Made by a program: the position numbers and the translations under genes
DNA from: Streptomyces zinciresistens K42
GTDB lineage: Bacteria > Actinomycetota > Actinomycetes > Streptomycetales > Streptomycetaceae
Length of the DNA: 56,405 nucleotides
Assembly (NCBI RefSeq): GCF_000225525.1
Contig: NZ_AGBF01000031.1
Location: 1 to 56,405, forward strand
Direction of reading: 5' to 3'
The notes under the pieces: generated by a model
Databases searched by the model: none
What the model saw: only the letters and a program-made list of their open reading frames with translations
What the model was told of the DNA's origin: nothing
In this document: in pieces, positions 26,662-34,997 of the stretch
Position numbering within the stretch: the first letter of the stretch is position 1
Layout of the letters: the number at the start of each line of letters is the position of its first letter

Positions 26662-27954
26662 ATGGGACAGCCGCAGCAGCCCGACCAGGCGGAGGCGGAG
26701 GCCGGGAGCACCGGTTCAGCGAGAACCGGTTCCGGAAGCATCGGTTCAGCGAGTACCGGTTCCGGGAGCACCGGCGCCGGGAAGCCGCCGCTGCGCGTCG
26801 GCATGGTCGGCTACGCCTTCATGGGCGCCGCCCACTCGCAGGGCTGGCGGACCGCGGGCCGCGTCTTCGACCTGCCCCGCACCCCGGTCATGGCCGCGAT
26901 CTGCGGACGCGACGGGGCGGCCGTGCGGGCGGCGGCGGACCGGCACGGCTGGGCCGGCGCCGAGACCGACTGGCGTGCCCTGATCGCCCGGGACGACATC
27001 GACCTCGTCGACATCTGCACTCCGGGCGACAGCCACGCCGAGATCGCGCTGGCCGCGCTGGCGGCGGGCAAGCACGTCCTGTGCGAGAAGCCCCTCGCCA
27101 ACAGTGTGGAGGAGGCCGAGGCGATGACGGTCGCGGCCGAGGAGGCATACGGGCGCGGGCAGTTGGCGATGGTCGGCTTCAACTACCGCCGCCTTCCCGC
27201 CGTCGCGCTCGCCCGCGCCATGGTCGCGGAGGGCCGCCTCGGCACCCTGCGCCATGTCCGGGTGACGTACCTTCAGGACTGGCTCGTGGACCCGCACTTC
27301 CCGCTCACCTGGCGGCTGCGCAGGGAGGCCGCCGGCTCCGGGTCACTCGGTGACCTGGGCGCCCACATCGTCGACCTGGCCCAGTACCTGGCCGGGGACC
27401 GGCTGACCGGGGTGTCCGCGATGACGGAGACCTTCGTCGGCGAACGGCCCCTGCCCGGCCAGTCGGCGCGGGGGCTGTCCGCCGTCCCGGCCGAGGCCGC
27501 CACCGGCACGGTCACCGTGGACGACGCCGCGCTGTTCACCGGCCGCCTAGGCCGCGGCGCGCTGGCCTCCTTCGAGGCCACCCGCTACGCCACCGGCCGC
27601 AAGAACGCCCTGCGCCTCGAACTCAACGGCGAGCACGGCTCGCTCGCCTTCGACCTGGAACGGCTCAACGAACTCTCCTACCACGACGGCCGGGAGCCGG
27701 GCGCGCGCGCGGGCTTCCGCCGCATCCTGGTCACCGAGCCCGACCACCCCTACCTGGACGCCTGGTGGCCGCCCGGCCACGGTCTCGGCTACGAGCACAG
27801 CTTCGTCCACCAGGCCCGCGACCTGGTGCACGCCGTCGCGGAGGGCCGGCGTCCCGAGCCCTCCTTCGCCGACGGTCTCCAGGTGCAGCGGGTGCTCGCC
27901 GCCGTGGAGGAGAGCGCCGGGAAGAACTCCGTGCACACCCCGATCGCGGTCTGA
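26662..27954 (+). CDS. Gfo/Idh/MocA-family NAD(P)-dependent oxidoreductase
   Basis: 430 residues; the ATG at 26662 has AGGAGG 8 nt upstream. A Rossmann domain starts only at residue 42 (LRVGMVGYAFMGAAHSQGW), then VDICTPGDSHAEIALAALAAGKHVLCEKPLANS contains the family EKP lysine. The C-terminal half has GDLGAHIVDLAQYL with the catalytic Asp/His. Such enzymes oxidise or epimerise sugars and inositols. It belongs with the upstream importer and the following isomerase, 15 nt away. The first 41 residues are an odd Gly/Ser/Thr-rich tail encoded by a 30-nt tandem repeat, unlike the normal family start. Confidence 0.93.
   Translation: MGQPQQPDQAEAEAGSTGSARTGSGSIGSASTGSGSTGAGKPPLRVGMVGYAFMGAAHSQGWRTAGRVFDLPRTPVMAAICGRDGAAVRAAADRHGWAGAETDWRALIARDDIDLVDICTPGDSHAEIALAALAAGKHVLCEKPLANSVEEAEAMTVAAEEAYGRGQLAMVGFNYRRLPAVALARAMVAEGRLGTLRHVRVTYLQDWLVDPHFPLTWRLRREAAGSGSLGDLGAHIVDLAQYLAGDRLTGVSAMTETFVGERPLPGQSARGLSAVPAEAATGTVTVDDAALFTGRLGRGALASFEATRYATGRKNALRLELNGEHGSLAFDLERLNELSYHDGREPGARAGFRRILVTEPDHPYLDAWWPPGHGLGYEHSFVHQARDLVHAVAEGRRPEPSFADGLQVQRVLAAVEESAGKNSVHTPIAV
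26707..26781 (+). repeat. 30-nt in-frame tandem repeat at the start of the Gfo/Idh/MocA gene
   Basis: Copies at 26707-26736 and 26737-26766 and a half copy at 26767-26781. Each 30-nt copy encodes S(T/I)GSA(R/S)TGSG, so copy number changes leave the frame intact. The repeats contain ACCGGTTCCGG palindromes. Confidence 0.85.
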
Positions 27955-27969
27955 GGAGGCTGACGCGCA

Positions 27970-28968
27970 ATGCCCCGTACGTTCACGCTGTTCACCGGCC
28001 AGTGGGCCGACCTGCCACTGGAGGAAGTCTGCCGCCTGGCACGTGACTTCGGCTACGACGGACTCGAACTCGCCTGCTGGGGAGACCACTTCGAGGTCGA
28101 CAAGGCGCTCACGGACCCCTCCTACATCGACTCCCGCAAGGCCCTGCTCGACAAGTACGGCCTCAAGTGCTGGGCGATTTCCAACCACTTGGTCGGCCAG
28201 GCCGTCTGCGACGCCCTCATCGACGAACGTCACCGCGCCATCCTGCCGGCCGTGATCTGGGGCGACGGGGACCCGGAGGGGGTGCGCCGGCGGTCCGCGG
28301 AGCGCATCAAGGACACCGCGCGCGCCGCGGCCGCGTTCGGCGTGGACACGGTGATCGGCTTCACCGGCTCCGCCATCTGGCACCTGGTCGCCATGTTCCC
28401 GCCCGCGCCCGAGTCGATGATCGAGCGCGGCTACGAGGACTTCGCCGAGCGCTGGAACCCGATCCTCGACGTCTTCGACGAGCAGGGCGTGCGCTTCGCC
28501 CACGAGGTCCACCCGAGCGAGATCGCCTACGACTACTGGACCACCGTCCGCGCCCTCGAAGCGGTCGGCCACCGGCCCGCCTTCGGGCTGAACTTCGACC
28601 CGTCCCACTTCGTCTGGCAGGACCTCGACCCGGTCGGCTTCCTGTGGGACTTCCGCGACCGCATCTACCACGTCGACTGCAAGGAGGCCCGCAAGCGCCT
28701 CGACGGACGCAACGGCCGTCTCGGCTCCCATCTGCCGTGGGGCGATCCGCGCCGCGGCTGGGACTTCGTGTCGGCCGGGCACGGCGACGTCCCCTGGGAG
28801 GACGTCTTCCGGATGCTGCGGTCGATCGGCTACGCCGGCCCGGTCTCCGTCGAGTGGGAGGACGCCGGGATGGACCGGCTCCAGGGCGCCCCCGAGGCCC
28901 TGGCCCGGCTGAAGGCATACGACTTCGAGCCGCCCGGCGCGTCCTTCGACGCCGCGTTCAGCAGCTGA
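27970..28968 (+). CDS. Sugar phosphate isomerase/epimerase (xylose-isomerase-like TIM barrel)
   Basis: 332 residues, ATG 27970 with GAGGAGG 12 nt upstream. The AP-endonuclease-2/IolE-like barrel shows [21 protein letters not shown] near the first strand, the metal ligands in [15 protein letters not shown] (Glu), [12 protein letters not shown] (Asp, His), YHVDCKEA (His, Asp) and [11 protein letters not shown] (Glu) at the end. These proteins isomerise or dehydrate sugars and inositol intermediates with Mn or Mg. It is the last gene of the importer-linked group; the neighbouring dehydrogenase points to an inositol-like or rare-sugar route. Confidence 0.9.
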   Translation: MPRTFTLFTGQWADLPLEEVCRLARDFGYDGLELACWGDHFEVDKALTDPSYIDSRKALLDKYGLKCWAISNHLVGQAVCDALIDERHRAILPAVIWGDGDPEGVRRRSAERIKDTARAAAAFGVDTVIGFTGSAIWHLVAMFPPAPESMIERGYEDFAERWNPILDVFDEQGVRFAHEVHPSEIAYDYWTTVRALEAVGHRPAFGLNFDPSHFVWQDLDPVGFLWDFRDRIYHVDCKEARKRLDGRNGRLGSHLPWGDPRRGWDFVSAGHGDVPWEDVFRMLRSIGYAGPVSVEWEDAGMDRLQGAPEALARLKAYDFEPPGASFDAAFSS

Positions 28969-29044
28969 GCATCGCTCCTCGGGCTGGTCGGGGACGGGCA
29001 CCGGACGGCACCGCCGGTCCCCCTCCGGCCTGCCCGGACCCTGC

Positions 29045-29119
29045 TTTGTCCTGAAGTGGGGGAAAGTTCGGCCGAGTCCGGCGCAAGGGGTGTTCGACCC
29101 GGACGGACGCGGTTACCTT
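29045..29119 (+). promoter_or_regulatory. Promoter region of the ebo cluster, related to the ROK promoter
   Basis: CTTTGTCCTG followed by AGTGGGGGAAAGTTC (29054-29068) aligns with CTTTGTCCTG/GAGTGGGAAAAGTTG upstream of the ROK gene. GGCGCAA and a TANNNT box TACCTTCC (29114-29121, compare TACGTTCC) follow at nearly the same distances. The second inverted arm seen at the ROK site is not conserved here. Confidence 0.5.
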
Positions 29120-29234
29120 CCTTGAAGTGTCCAGGACACAAGCGCCCCGGGGGTGACGGCGCACACCCCGGCGCCCCCACCACACGTCCCGCGCACCCGC
29201 CCCGTACGGCCCATTCCGCCCCCGGAGGGACCCC

Positions 29235-29594
29235 GTGCACCGACGAACCGGACTCCGCCCCAGCCGCACCCCCACACCCCCGGACCCCGCACCCGCCGCC
29301 GCCCCGCCCAGCGCCGCCCGTACCCCCGGCGAGCACTCCACCCGTCCGGCCGACATCCGGACCGTCGTCGACGGCGACGGCGGCGGCAAGGGTGAGAGGA
29401 CCGGCGTCAACGGCGAAAGAGCGGGTGTCAACGGAGTGGGAACCGCAGGCGACTTCGGCGACCGCGACCGCGCTCACACGGCCCTCCGCCGGAGCCCGAC
29501 CGACGGCGACCCCGGCCCGCAGGACCGCGGCGCCGACACCCGAGCCCCCTTCCACGAGGTCCAGTTGAAGGAACCGCCCTTCCAGGGCCACTGA
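29235..29594 (+). CDS. Unknown small protein at the head of the ebo cluster
   Basis: 119 residues, not recognised. It looks coding: GGAGGG lies 5 nt before GTG 29235, third codon positions are strongly G/C, and the frame ends 82 nt before the next gene. Residues 10-40 are Pro/Ala/Thr-rich, 45-70 Gly-rich with two GVNG-type repeats (GERTGVNG, GERAGVNG), 70-103 acidic and polar. The last 15 residues (PFHEVQLKEPPFQGH) differ in character, being ordered, aromatic and Pro-containing. There is no cysteine, signal peptide or membrane helix. A long variable leader with a distinct C-terminal motif recalls precursor or recognition peptides, but no function can be claimed. Confidence 0.55.
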   Translation: MHRRTGLRPSRTPTPPDPAPAAAPPSAARTPGEHSTRPADIRTVVDGDGGGKGERTGVNGERAGVNGVGTAGDFGDRDRAHTALRRSPTDGDPGPQDRGADTRAPFHEVQLKEPPFQGH

Positions 29595-29676
29595 ACGGCG
29601 GTGGGCGGGGGACGCCGGACCCCCGCCCACCGTCTCGTCCTCCCCCCGGAGTCCGCGTACGACCAGGAGGCTGCCC

Positions 29677-30834
29677 ATGTCCGCGTCCCTCTCCCGACCG
29701 CGTACGGGGGTGTGGCTGATCGGAGCGAGAGGCTCCGTCGCCACCACCGTCGTCACCGGGTGCGCCGCCGTCACCGCGGGACTGCATCCGCCCACCGGCA
29801 TGGTCACCGAGACCCCGCTGTTCGCGGGCAGCGCGCTGCCCGCACTGTCCGACCTGGTCTTCGGCGGCCACGACACGCTCGACTGCCCGCTGCCCAAACG
29901 GGCCGAGGCCCTCACGGCGGGCGGCGTCCTGCCACCGGGTGTCGCGAGCGCCGTCGCCGCCGAACTCGCCGCCGCAGACCGGGAGATCAGGCACGGCGGG
30001 CCCACTTCCGGCGACACCCGCGGCGAGGCCGAACTGGTCACGGACTTCGCCGACGACATCCGCGACTTCACCCACCGCCACCGGCTGGAGCGGACGGTGG
30101 TGATCAACGTCGCCTCCACCGAACCCGCCTCCGGGGGACCGGGCGCCCCGCTCCCCGCCAGTACGCTGTACGCCCTCGCCGCCCTGCGCGCCGGCTGCCC
30201 CTACGTCAACTTCACCCCCTCCGAGGGCATGCACCACCCCGCCGCCGCCCGTGCCGCCGAGCGGACCTCCCTGCCCCATGCCGGACGCGACGGCAAGACC
30301 GGGCAGACCCTGCTGCGGGCCGTGCTCGGCCCGATGTTCGCGCAGCGGGCGCTGACCGTACGGGCCTGGTCCGGCACCAACCTGCTCGGCGGCGGCGACG
30401 GCGCCGCGCTCGCCGACCCGGCCGCCGCCGCGGCCAAGAACGCGGGCAAGGAACGCGTCCTCGCCGACACCCTCGGCACCGTCCCCGAGGGCGAGGTGCA
30501 CATCGACGACGTCCCGGCCCTCGGCGACTGGAAGACCGCCTGGGACCACATCGCCTTCGACGGCTTCCTCGGCACCCGCATGATCCTCCAGACCATCTGG
30601 CAGGGCTGCGACTCCGCACTCGCCGCACCCCTCGTGCTGGACCTGGCCCGCCTCGCCGCCCGTGCCCACCAGGCCGGCCTGACCGGCCCGCTCGGCGACC
30701 TCGGCTTCTACTTCAAGGACCCGGTGGGGGCCGGACCGGCGAGCCTGGCCGAGCAGTACACCGCGCTGACGGCCCTGGGACAGCGGCTGCGCCCCCCGGC
30801 CGGCGGCGAGCGCGCGCCGGGGGAGCGGCAATGA
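29677..30834 (+). CDS. Inositol-3-phosphate synthase-like sugar-phosphate cyclase
   Basis: 385 residues, AGGAGG 7 nt before ATG 29677. It shows the NAD site GARGSVATTVVTG (17-29), VINVASTEP, PYVNFTPSEG, the lysine region GRDGKTGQTLLRAVL, SGTNLLGGGDGAALADP and DDVPALGDWKTAWDHIAFDGFLG, each a variant of myo-inositol-1-phosphate synthase motifs. MIPS cyclises glucose 6-phosphate by an NAD-assisted aldol step. The departures from the usual motifs suggest a paralogue with another sugar phosphate. It starts the tightly overlapped run of ebo genes (4-nt overlap with the next) and takes the place held by the dehydroquinate-synthase-like EboD in other ebo clusters. Confidence 0.88.
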   Translation: MSASLSRPRTGVWLIGARGSVATTVVTGCAAVTAGLHPPTGMVTETPLFAGSALPALSDLVFGGHDTLDCPLPKRAEALTAGGVLPPGVASAVAAELAAADREIRHGGPTSGDTRGEAELVTDFADDIRDFTHRHRLERTVVINVASTEPASGGPGAPLPASTLYALAALRAGCPYVNFTPSEGMHHPAAARAAERTSLPHAGRDGKTGQTLLRAVLGPMFAQRALTVRAWSGTNLLGGGDGAALADPAAAAAKNAGKERVLADTLGTVPEGEVHIDDVPALGDWKTAWDHIAFDGFLGTRMILQTIWQGCDSALAAPLVLDLARLAARAHQAGLTGPLGDLGFYFKDPVGAGPASLAEQYTALTALGQRLRPPAGGERAPGERQ

Positions 30835-32237
30835 ACCGGGGCCGCGCCTGGGCCGAACTCCTGCGGCTGCCCGCGCTGTTCACCGTCCCCGGCGACGCCC
30901 TCAGCGGCGCGGTCGCCGCCGGTGGCCGGCCCACCCCCCGCACCCTGCTCGCCATCGGCTCCTCCCTCTGCCTCTACGAGGCCGGCATGGCCCTCAACGA
31001 CTGGGCCGACCGCGCGGAGGACGCCGCCGAACGCCCCCACCGCCCCCTGCCCTCCGGACGCGTCCACCCCTCCGCCGCGCTCGCCGCCGCAGGCGCCCTG
31101 ACCGCGGCCGGACTCGGTCTCGCCGCCTGCGCGGGCCGCCCGGCGCTGGCGGTGGCGGGCCCGCTGGCCGCCACCGTCTGGGCGTACGACCTCGGCCTGA
31201 AGCACACGCCCGCCGGCCCCGTGGCGATGGCCGCCGCCCGCGGACTCGACCACCTCCTCGGCGCCGCCACCACCGGCGGTCCCCGGGCGGCCCTGTCCTC
31301 CGCGGCTCTCCTCGGCACCCACACCCTCGCGGTGACGGCCGTCTCCCGCCGGGAGACCCGCGGCGGCAGCTCCCTGCCACCCCTCGCCGCCCTCGCCGCC
31401 ACGGTCCTCCTCGCCCTCCTCGCCTCCCGCCAGGCCCCCGGCCCGGACACGCCCCCGGCCCCCGGCCCCGCCGACGCCCCAGCCGCCCCGGATCGCGGGA
31501 ACCCGCCGCGCGACCGGCTCCGTTCCCCCTCTCCGCGCGCACGCTCCACCGACCCGCTCGACCGCGCCGCACGCCCGGCCGGCCCATCCGGAGACCGGAC
31601 ACCGCGCCCGGCCCGTACCGGCCCTCCACCGGCCCGCGCCGTGGGATCGACCGGCGCCAACGGGGCAGGGGCGCGGCACCCGGCCCGTACCGCTTCGCCA
31701 CCGGGCCGCGCTTTGGGGTCGGCTGGTGGCGGGGTGCGGCGCCTGAGCCCCATCGGTCCTCTCCTGGGCCGTGTTCTGATGGGCCGTCTCCTGCGGCCGG
31801 TCGGCGCCCCCGCGGACGGGCTGCGGCGCCCGGACCGGGCAGGGGCTCCACCCGGCCGTGCCCCGGGGCCGACCGGTGCCCCCGGCGGCGGGACGTCGCG
31901 CCCGGCCCGTACCGCCTCCCTCCCCGGTCGTGCCCCGCGCACCAGCCCGGCGGAGACGGGCAGCCGGCCCCACGACCGGCCAGGTCCCTCCCCCGACTCC
32001 GTGCTGCGCGCCGCCTTCGCCACCCTCTACGCGGTCACCGCCGGGCGCCCCTACGCGCACGCCGCGCTCAACCCCTCACCCCCACTGACCCAGCGAGCGG
32101 TCGGCGGCGGCATCCGCGCCACCATCCCGCTCCAGGCGGCGCTCGCGGCCCGCGCCGGAGCCGGACCCACCGCCCTCGCCATCGCCGCGCTCGCCCCGCT
32201 CGGACGGAAGTACGCCAGGAAGGTGAGCATCACATGA
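30831..32237 (+). CDS. eboC: EboC-type UbiA-like prenyltransferase with a large low-complexity insert
   Basis: 468 residues. Residues 1-200 and 391-468 together make a UbiA-superfamily membrane protein: N56-D57 in NDWADRAEDAAERPHRPLPSG is the first diphosphate-Mg motif, YDLGLKHTPAGP (119-130) the second, with several Ala/Leu helices. Residues about 201-390 interrupt it with a Pro/Arg/Gly-rich segment that has three PARTxxxPxRA repeats (near 259, 283 and 357) and no hydrophobic helix. UbiA enzymes attach prenyl chains to rings or polar acceptors. It overlaps both neighbours by 4 nt. EboC proteins are usually about 290 residues, so the insert explains the excess. Confidence 0.87.
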   Translation: MNRGRAWAELLRLPALFTVPGDALSGAVAAGGRPTPRTLLAIGSSLCLYEAGMALNDWADRAEDAAERPHRPLPSGRVHPSAALAAAGALTAAGLGLAACAGRPALAVAGPLAATVWAYDLGLKHTPAGPVAMAAARGLDHLLGAATTGGPRAALSSAALLGTHTLAVTAVSRRETRGGSSLPPLAALAATVLLALLASRQAPGPDTPPAPGPADAPAAPDRGNPPRDRLRSPSPRARSTDPLDRAARPAGPSGDRTPRPARTGPPPARAVGSTGANGAGARHPARTASPPGRALGSAGGGVRRLSPIGPLLGRVLMGRLLRPVGAPADGLRRPDRAGAPPGRAPGPTGAPGGGTSRPARTASLPGRAPRTSPAETGSRPHDRPGPSPDSVLRAAFATLYAVTAGRPYAHAALNPSPPLTQRAVGGGIRATIPLQAALAARAGAGPTALAIAALAPLGRKYARKVSIT

Positions 32238-33199
32238 ACCTCCGGCCCCACCCGGCGCGGGACCCCGGCGCACCGCCCGCCCACCACACCCCACTCCGCT
32301 ACGGCTACGGCACCAACGGCCTCGCCGACCTCCGCCTCGACGACGTCCTCGCCCTGCTCGCCGACCTCGGCTACGACGGCCTCGGCCTGACGCTCGACCA
32401 CATGCATCTCGACCCCCTCGCCCCGGACCTGGCCGCCCGCACCCGACGGCTCGCCCGGCGACTGGACGAACTCGGCCTGCGCGTCACCGTCGAGACGGGC
32501 GCCCGCTACGTGCTCGACCCCCGCCGCAAACACGGCCCCTCCCTGCTCGACACCGACCCCGCCGGCCGCGCCCGCCGCGTCGACCTGCTGATCCGCGCCG
32601 TCCGGGTCGCCGCCGACCTGGACGCGCACGCCGTGCACTGCTTCAGCGGGATCACGCCGGCGGGCACCGACCCCGACTCGGCCTGGCACCGCCTCGCCGA
32701 GGCACTCGCCCCGGTCCTGGACGCCGCCACCGCCTCCGGCGTCCCGCTCGCCGTCGAACCCGAGCCGGGCCACCTCGTGTCCACCCTCGCCGACTTCCAC
32801 CGGCTGCGCCGCGCCCTCGGGGACCCCGACCACCTCGGGCTGACCCTGGACATCGGCCACTGCCAGTGCCTCGAACCCCTCCCTCCCGCCGACTGCGTCC
32901 GCGCCGCCGGCCCCTGGCTGCGACACGTCCAGATCGAGGACATGCGCCGCGGCGTCCATGAGCACCTCCCCTTCGGCGACGGCGAGATCGACTTCCCACC
33001 CGTGCTCGCCGCCCTCGCCGCCACCGGATACCGGGGCCTGACCGTCGTCGAGCTGCCCCGCCACTCCCACGCCGGCCCCCACCACGCCGCGCTGTCCCTC
33101 CCCTTCCTCCGCCACGCCGAGTCCACCGCCTTCAGCCCCCCTCTCCCCGCCCCCGCACCCGGGGACCCCTCCTCCGCCCCGGAAGGGAGCACCCCATGA
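32234..33199 (+). CDS. Sugar phosphate isomerase/epimerase-like TIM barrel in the ebo cluster
   Basis: 321 residues, start overlapping the eboC stop (ATGA). The barrel motifs are DLGYDGLGLTLDHMHLD, HAVHCFSGI, PLAVEPEPGHLV (metal Glu), LGLTLDIGHCQCLE (Asp, His), RHVQIEDM (Glu/Asp) and LTVVELPRHSH near the end, as in xylose-isomerase-like epimerases. A Pro-rich tail closes it. Within the cluster it should act on the carbocycle or sugar made or used by the MIPS-like enzyme. It is distinct from the barrel gene at 27970. Confidence 0.88.
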   Translation: MNLRPHPARDPGAPPAHHTPLRYGYGTNGLADLRLDDVLALLADLGYDGLGLTLDHMHLDPLAPDLAARTRRLARRLDELGLRVTVETGARYVLDPRRKHGPSLLDTDPAGRARRVDLLIRAVRVAADLDAHAVHCFSGITPAGTDPDSAWHRLAEALAPVLDAATASGVPLAVEPEPGHLVSTLADFHRLRRALGDPDHLGLTLDIGHCQCLEPLPPADCVRAAGPWLRHVQIEDMRRGVHEHLPFGDGEIDFPPVLAALAATGYRGLTVVELPRHSHAGPHHAALSLPFLRHAESTAFSPPLPAPAPGDPSSAPEGSTP

Positions 33200-34086
33200 C
33201 CGGCCCCCGCGTCGGTCCGGCCGCCCCGACCCCGAACACCGGCCACCACCCACCCACCGGCACCCGCTCCGACACGGACCCGCGTACGGCCGCCCCGCCC
33301 GCCCGCGACGGCGCCCGCACGGACACCGGCACCCACCCGACCACCGGCACCCGCACCGACCCGGAGCCGAACGCGGCCACCACCCCACCCCCCGCCACCG
33401 ACAGCTCCCTCCTCGCCCGGACTCCGCCCGCCGACCTCATCGGTCACCTCACCGCCCGCCTGGACGCCACCGCCCGCGCCTGGCTGCACCGGGCCCTGGA
33501 CGAGGCCGCCGACCTCCCCGGCACCCAAGGACCCTTCTCTGCCTGGGAGTTGCGCGTCGCCGAAGCCGGACGGCGCTGTGGAGCGCGGTACGCCGACGCC
33601 GCCCGCGTCCTCGTCCTGCACGCCGCCCGCCCCGATCCGGAGGCCCTCGCCCGCGTCTACCACCAGGGCACGGCCGCCGAACGGCGAGCCGTCCTGTACG
33701 TCCTGCCCCACCTCGACCCCGGCCCGCAGGCCCTGCCGCTCGTCGAGGACGCCCTGCGCACGAACGACACCCGGCTCCTCGCCGCCGCCGTCGGCTCCTA
33801 CGCAGCCCGGCACCTCGACGCCCACCAGTGGCGCCACGCCGTCCTGAAGTGCCTGTTCACCGGCGTCTCCGTCGACGCCGTGGCAGATCTGGAGCGCCGC
33901 GCACGCGACGACGCCGAACTGGCCCGCATGCTGCGCGACCACGCCGCCGAACGCACCGCGGCCGGCCGCCCCGTCCCCGCAGACCTGCACCGCGTCCTGA
34001 CCCTGGCCGACCCCACGGCCACCCCACCCGCACCCGCCGCACCCGCCCGATCCGGCGGTCGCGGAAGCGACGGCAAGGAGTCCTGA
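33196..34086 (+). CDS. eboA: EboA-domain protein
   Basis: 296 residues. The first 70 are disordered (Thr/Pro/Asp-rich, TGTRTDPEPNAATTPP). The helical EboA domain runs from about residue 75 to 260: LDATARAWLHRALDEAA, ELRVAEAGRRCG, GTAAERRAVLYVLPHL, VEDALRTNDTRLLAAAVGSYAARHLDAHQWRHAVLKCLFTGV; the last part (AYAARHL-type and HAVLKCLF) is the family signature. Its biochemical role is unknown. In Nostoc punctiforme the ebo genes are needed to move scytonemin precursors to the periplasm. It overlaps the gene before by 4 nt and the one after by 1 nt. Confidence 0.88.
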   Translation: MTGPRVGPAAPTPNTGHHPPTGTRSDTDPRTAAPPARDGARTDTGTHPTTGTRTDPEPNAATTPPPATDSSLLARTPPADLIGHLTARLDATARAWLHRALDEAADLPGTQGPFSAWELRVAEAGRRCGARYADAARVLVLHAARPDPEALARVYHQGTAAERRAVLYVLPHLDPGPQALPLVEDALRTNDTRLLAAAVGSYAARHLDAHQWRHAVLKCLFTGVSVDAVADLERRARDDAELARMLRDHAAERTAAGRPVPADLHRVLTLADPTATPPAPAAPARSGGRGSDGKES

Positions 34087-34994
34087 TGCGCCTCTTCGAC
34101 CCCCACATCCACATGACGTCCCGCACCACCGACGACTACGAGGCCATGTACGCCGCGGGCGTCCGGGCCGTCGTCGAACCCTCCTTCTGGCTCGGCCAGC
34201 CCCGCACCTCGCCCGCCTCCTTCCTCGACTACTTCGACTCCCTCCTCGGCTGGGAGCCCTTCCGCGCCGCCCAGTACGGCATCGCCCACCACTGCACGCT
34301 CGCCCTCAACCCCAAGGAGGCGAACGACCCGCGCTGCGCCCCCGTCCTCGGCGAACTGCCCCGCTATCTCGTCAAGGACCAGGTCGTCGCCGTCGGCGAG
34401 ATCGGCTACGACTCGATGACCCCCGCCGAGGACACCGCCCTCGCCGCCCAGCTCCAGCTCGCCGCCGACCACGAACTGCCCGCGCTGGTGCACACTCCGC
34501 ACCGCGACAAGCTCGCCGGCCTGCGCCGCACCCTGGACGTCGTCCGGGAGTCCGCGCTGGCACCGGACCGCGTCCTGGTCGACCACCTCAACGAGACGAC
34601 CGTCGAGGAGGCCAAGGACAGCGGCTGCTGGCTCGGCTTCTCCGTCTACCCCGACACCAAGATGGACGAGCCGCGGATGGTCGCGATCCTGCGCGCGTAC
34701 GGGCCCGAGCGGGTCCTCGTGAACTCGGCCGCCGACTGGGGCAGGAGCGACCCCCTGAAGACCCGCAAGGTCGCCGACCTGATGCTGGCCGAGGGCTTCG
34801 ACGCGGACGACGTGGACCGGGTGCTGTGGCGCAACCCCGTCGCTTTCTACGGACTCAGCGGACGGCTCACCCTGGACGTCGCCACCCCCGACGCCACCCA
34901 CGAGGGCAACTCCATCCTCCGGGGCGCCCCCGCGGAGTCCGGGGCCCCGGCCGTCCCGCCGCCCGGCCGGGACCGCTCGGCCGCGGGGGCGTGA
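34086..34994 (+). CDS. eboB: TatD-family metal-dependent hydrolase (EboB)
   Basis: 302 residues; ATG 34086 overlaps the eboA stop by one base (TGATG). The amidohydrolase metal ligands are in place: His7 and His9 (FDPHIHM), Glu in VAVGEIGYDSM, His in ALVHTPH, His in LVDHLNE and Asp in NSAADWGRSD. It is unlike nuclease TatD in having FWLGQPR and KEANDPR segments shared by ebo-linked homologues. It may hydrolyse a phosphoester or amide of the pathway intermediate. The C-terminal 30 residues are Pro/Ala-rich. Confidence 0.9.
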   Translation: MRLFDPHIHMTSRTTDDYEAMYAAGVRAVVEPSFWLGQPRTSPASFLDYFDSLLGWEPFRAAQYGIAHHCTLALNPKEANDPRCAPVLGELPRYLVKDQVVAVGEIGYDSMTPAEDTALAAQLQLAADHELPALVHTPHRDKLAGLRRTLDVVRESALAPDRVLVDHLNETTVEEAKDSGCWLGFSVYPDTKMDEPRMVAILRAYGPERVLVNSAADWGRSDPLKTRKVADLMLAEGFDADDVDRVLWRNPVAFYGLSGRLTLDVATPDATHEGNSILRGAPAESGAPAVPPPGRDRSAAGA

Positions 34995-34997
34995 GCC

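Noticed and set aside
29056..29568. Alternative plus-strand frame overlapping the small ORF before the ebo cluster
   Set aside because: It starts in the promoter region, lacks a ribosome site and has weaker third-position G/C than the frame starting at 29235.
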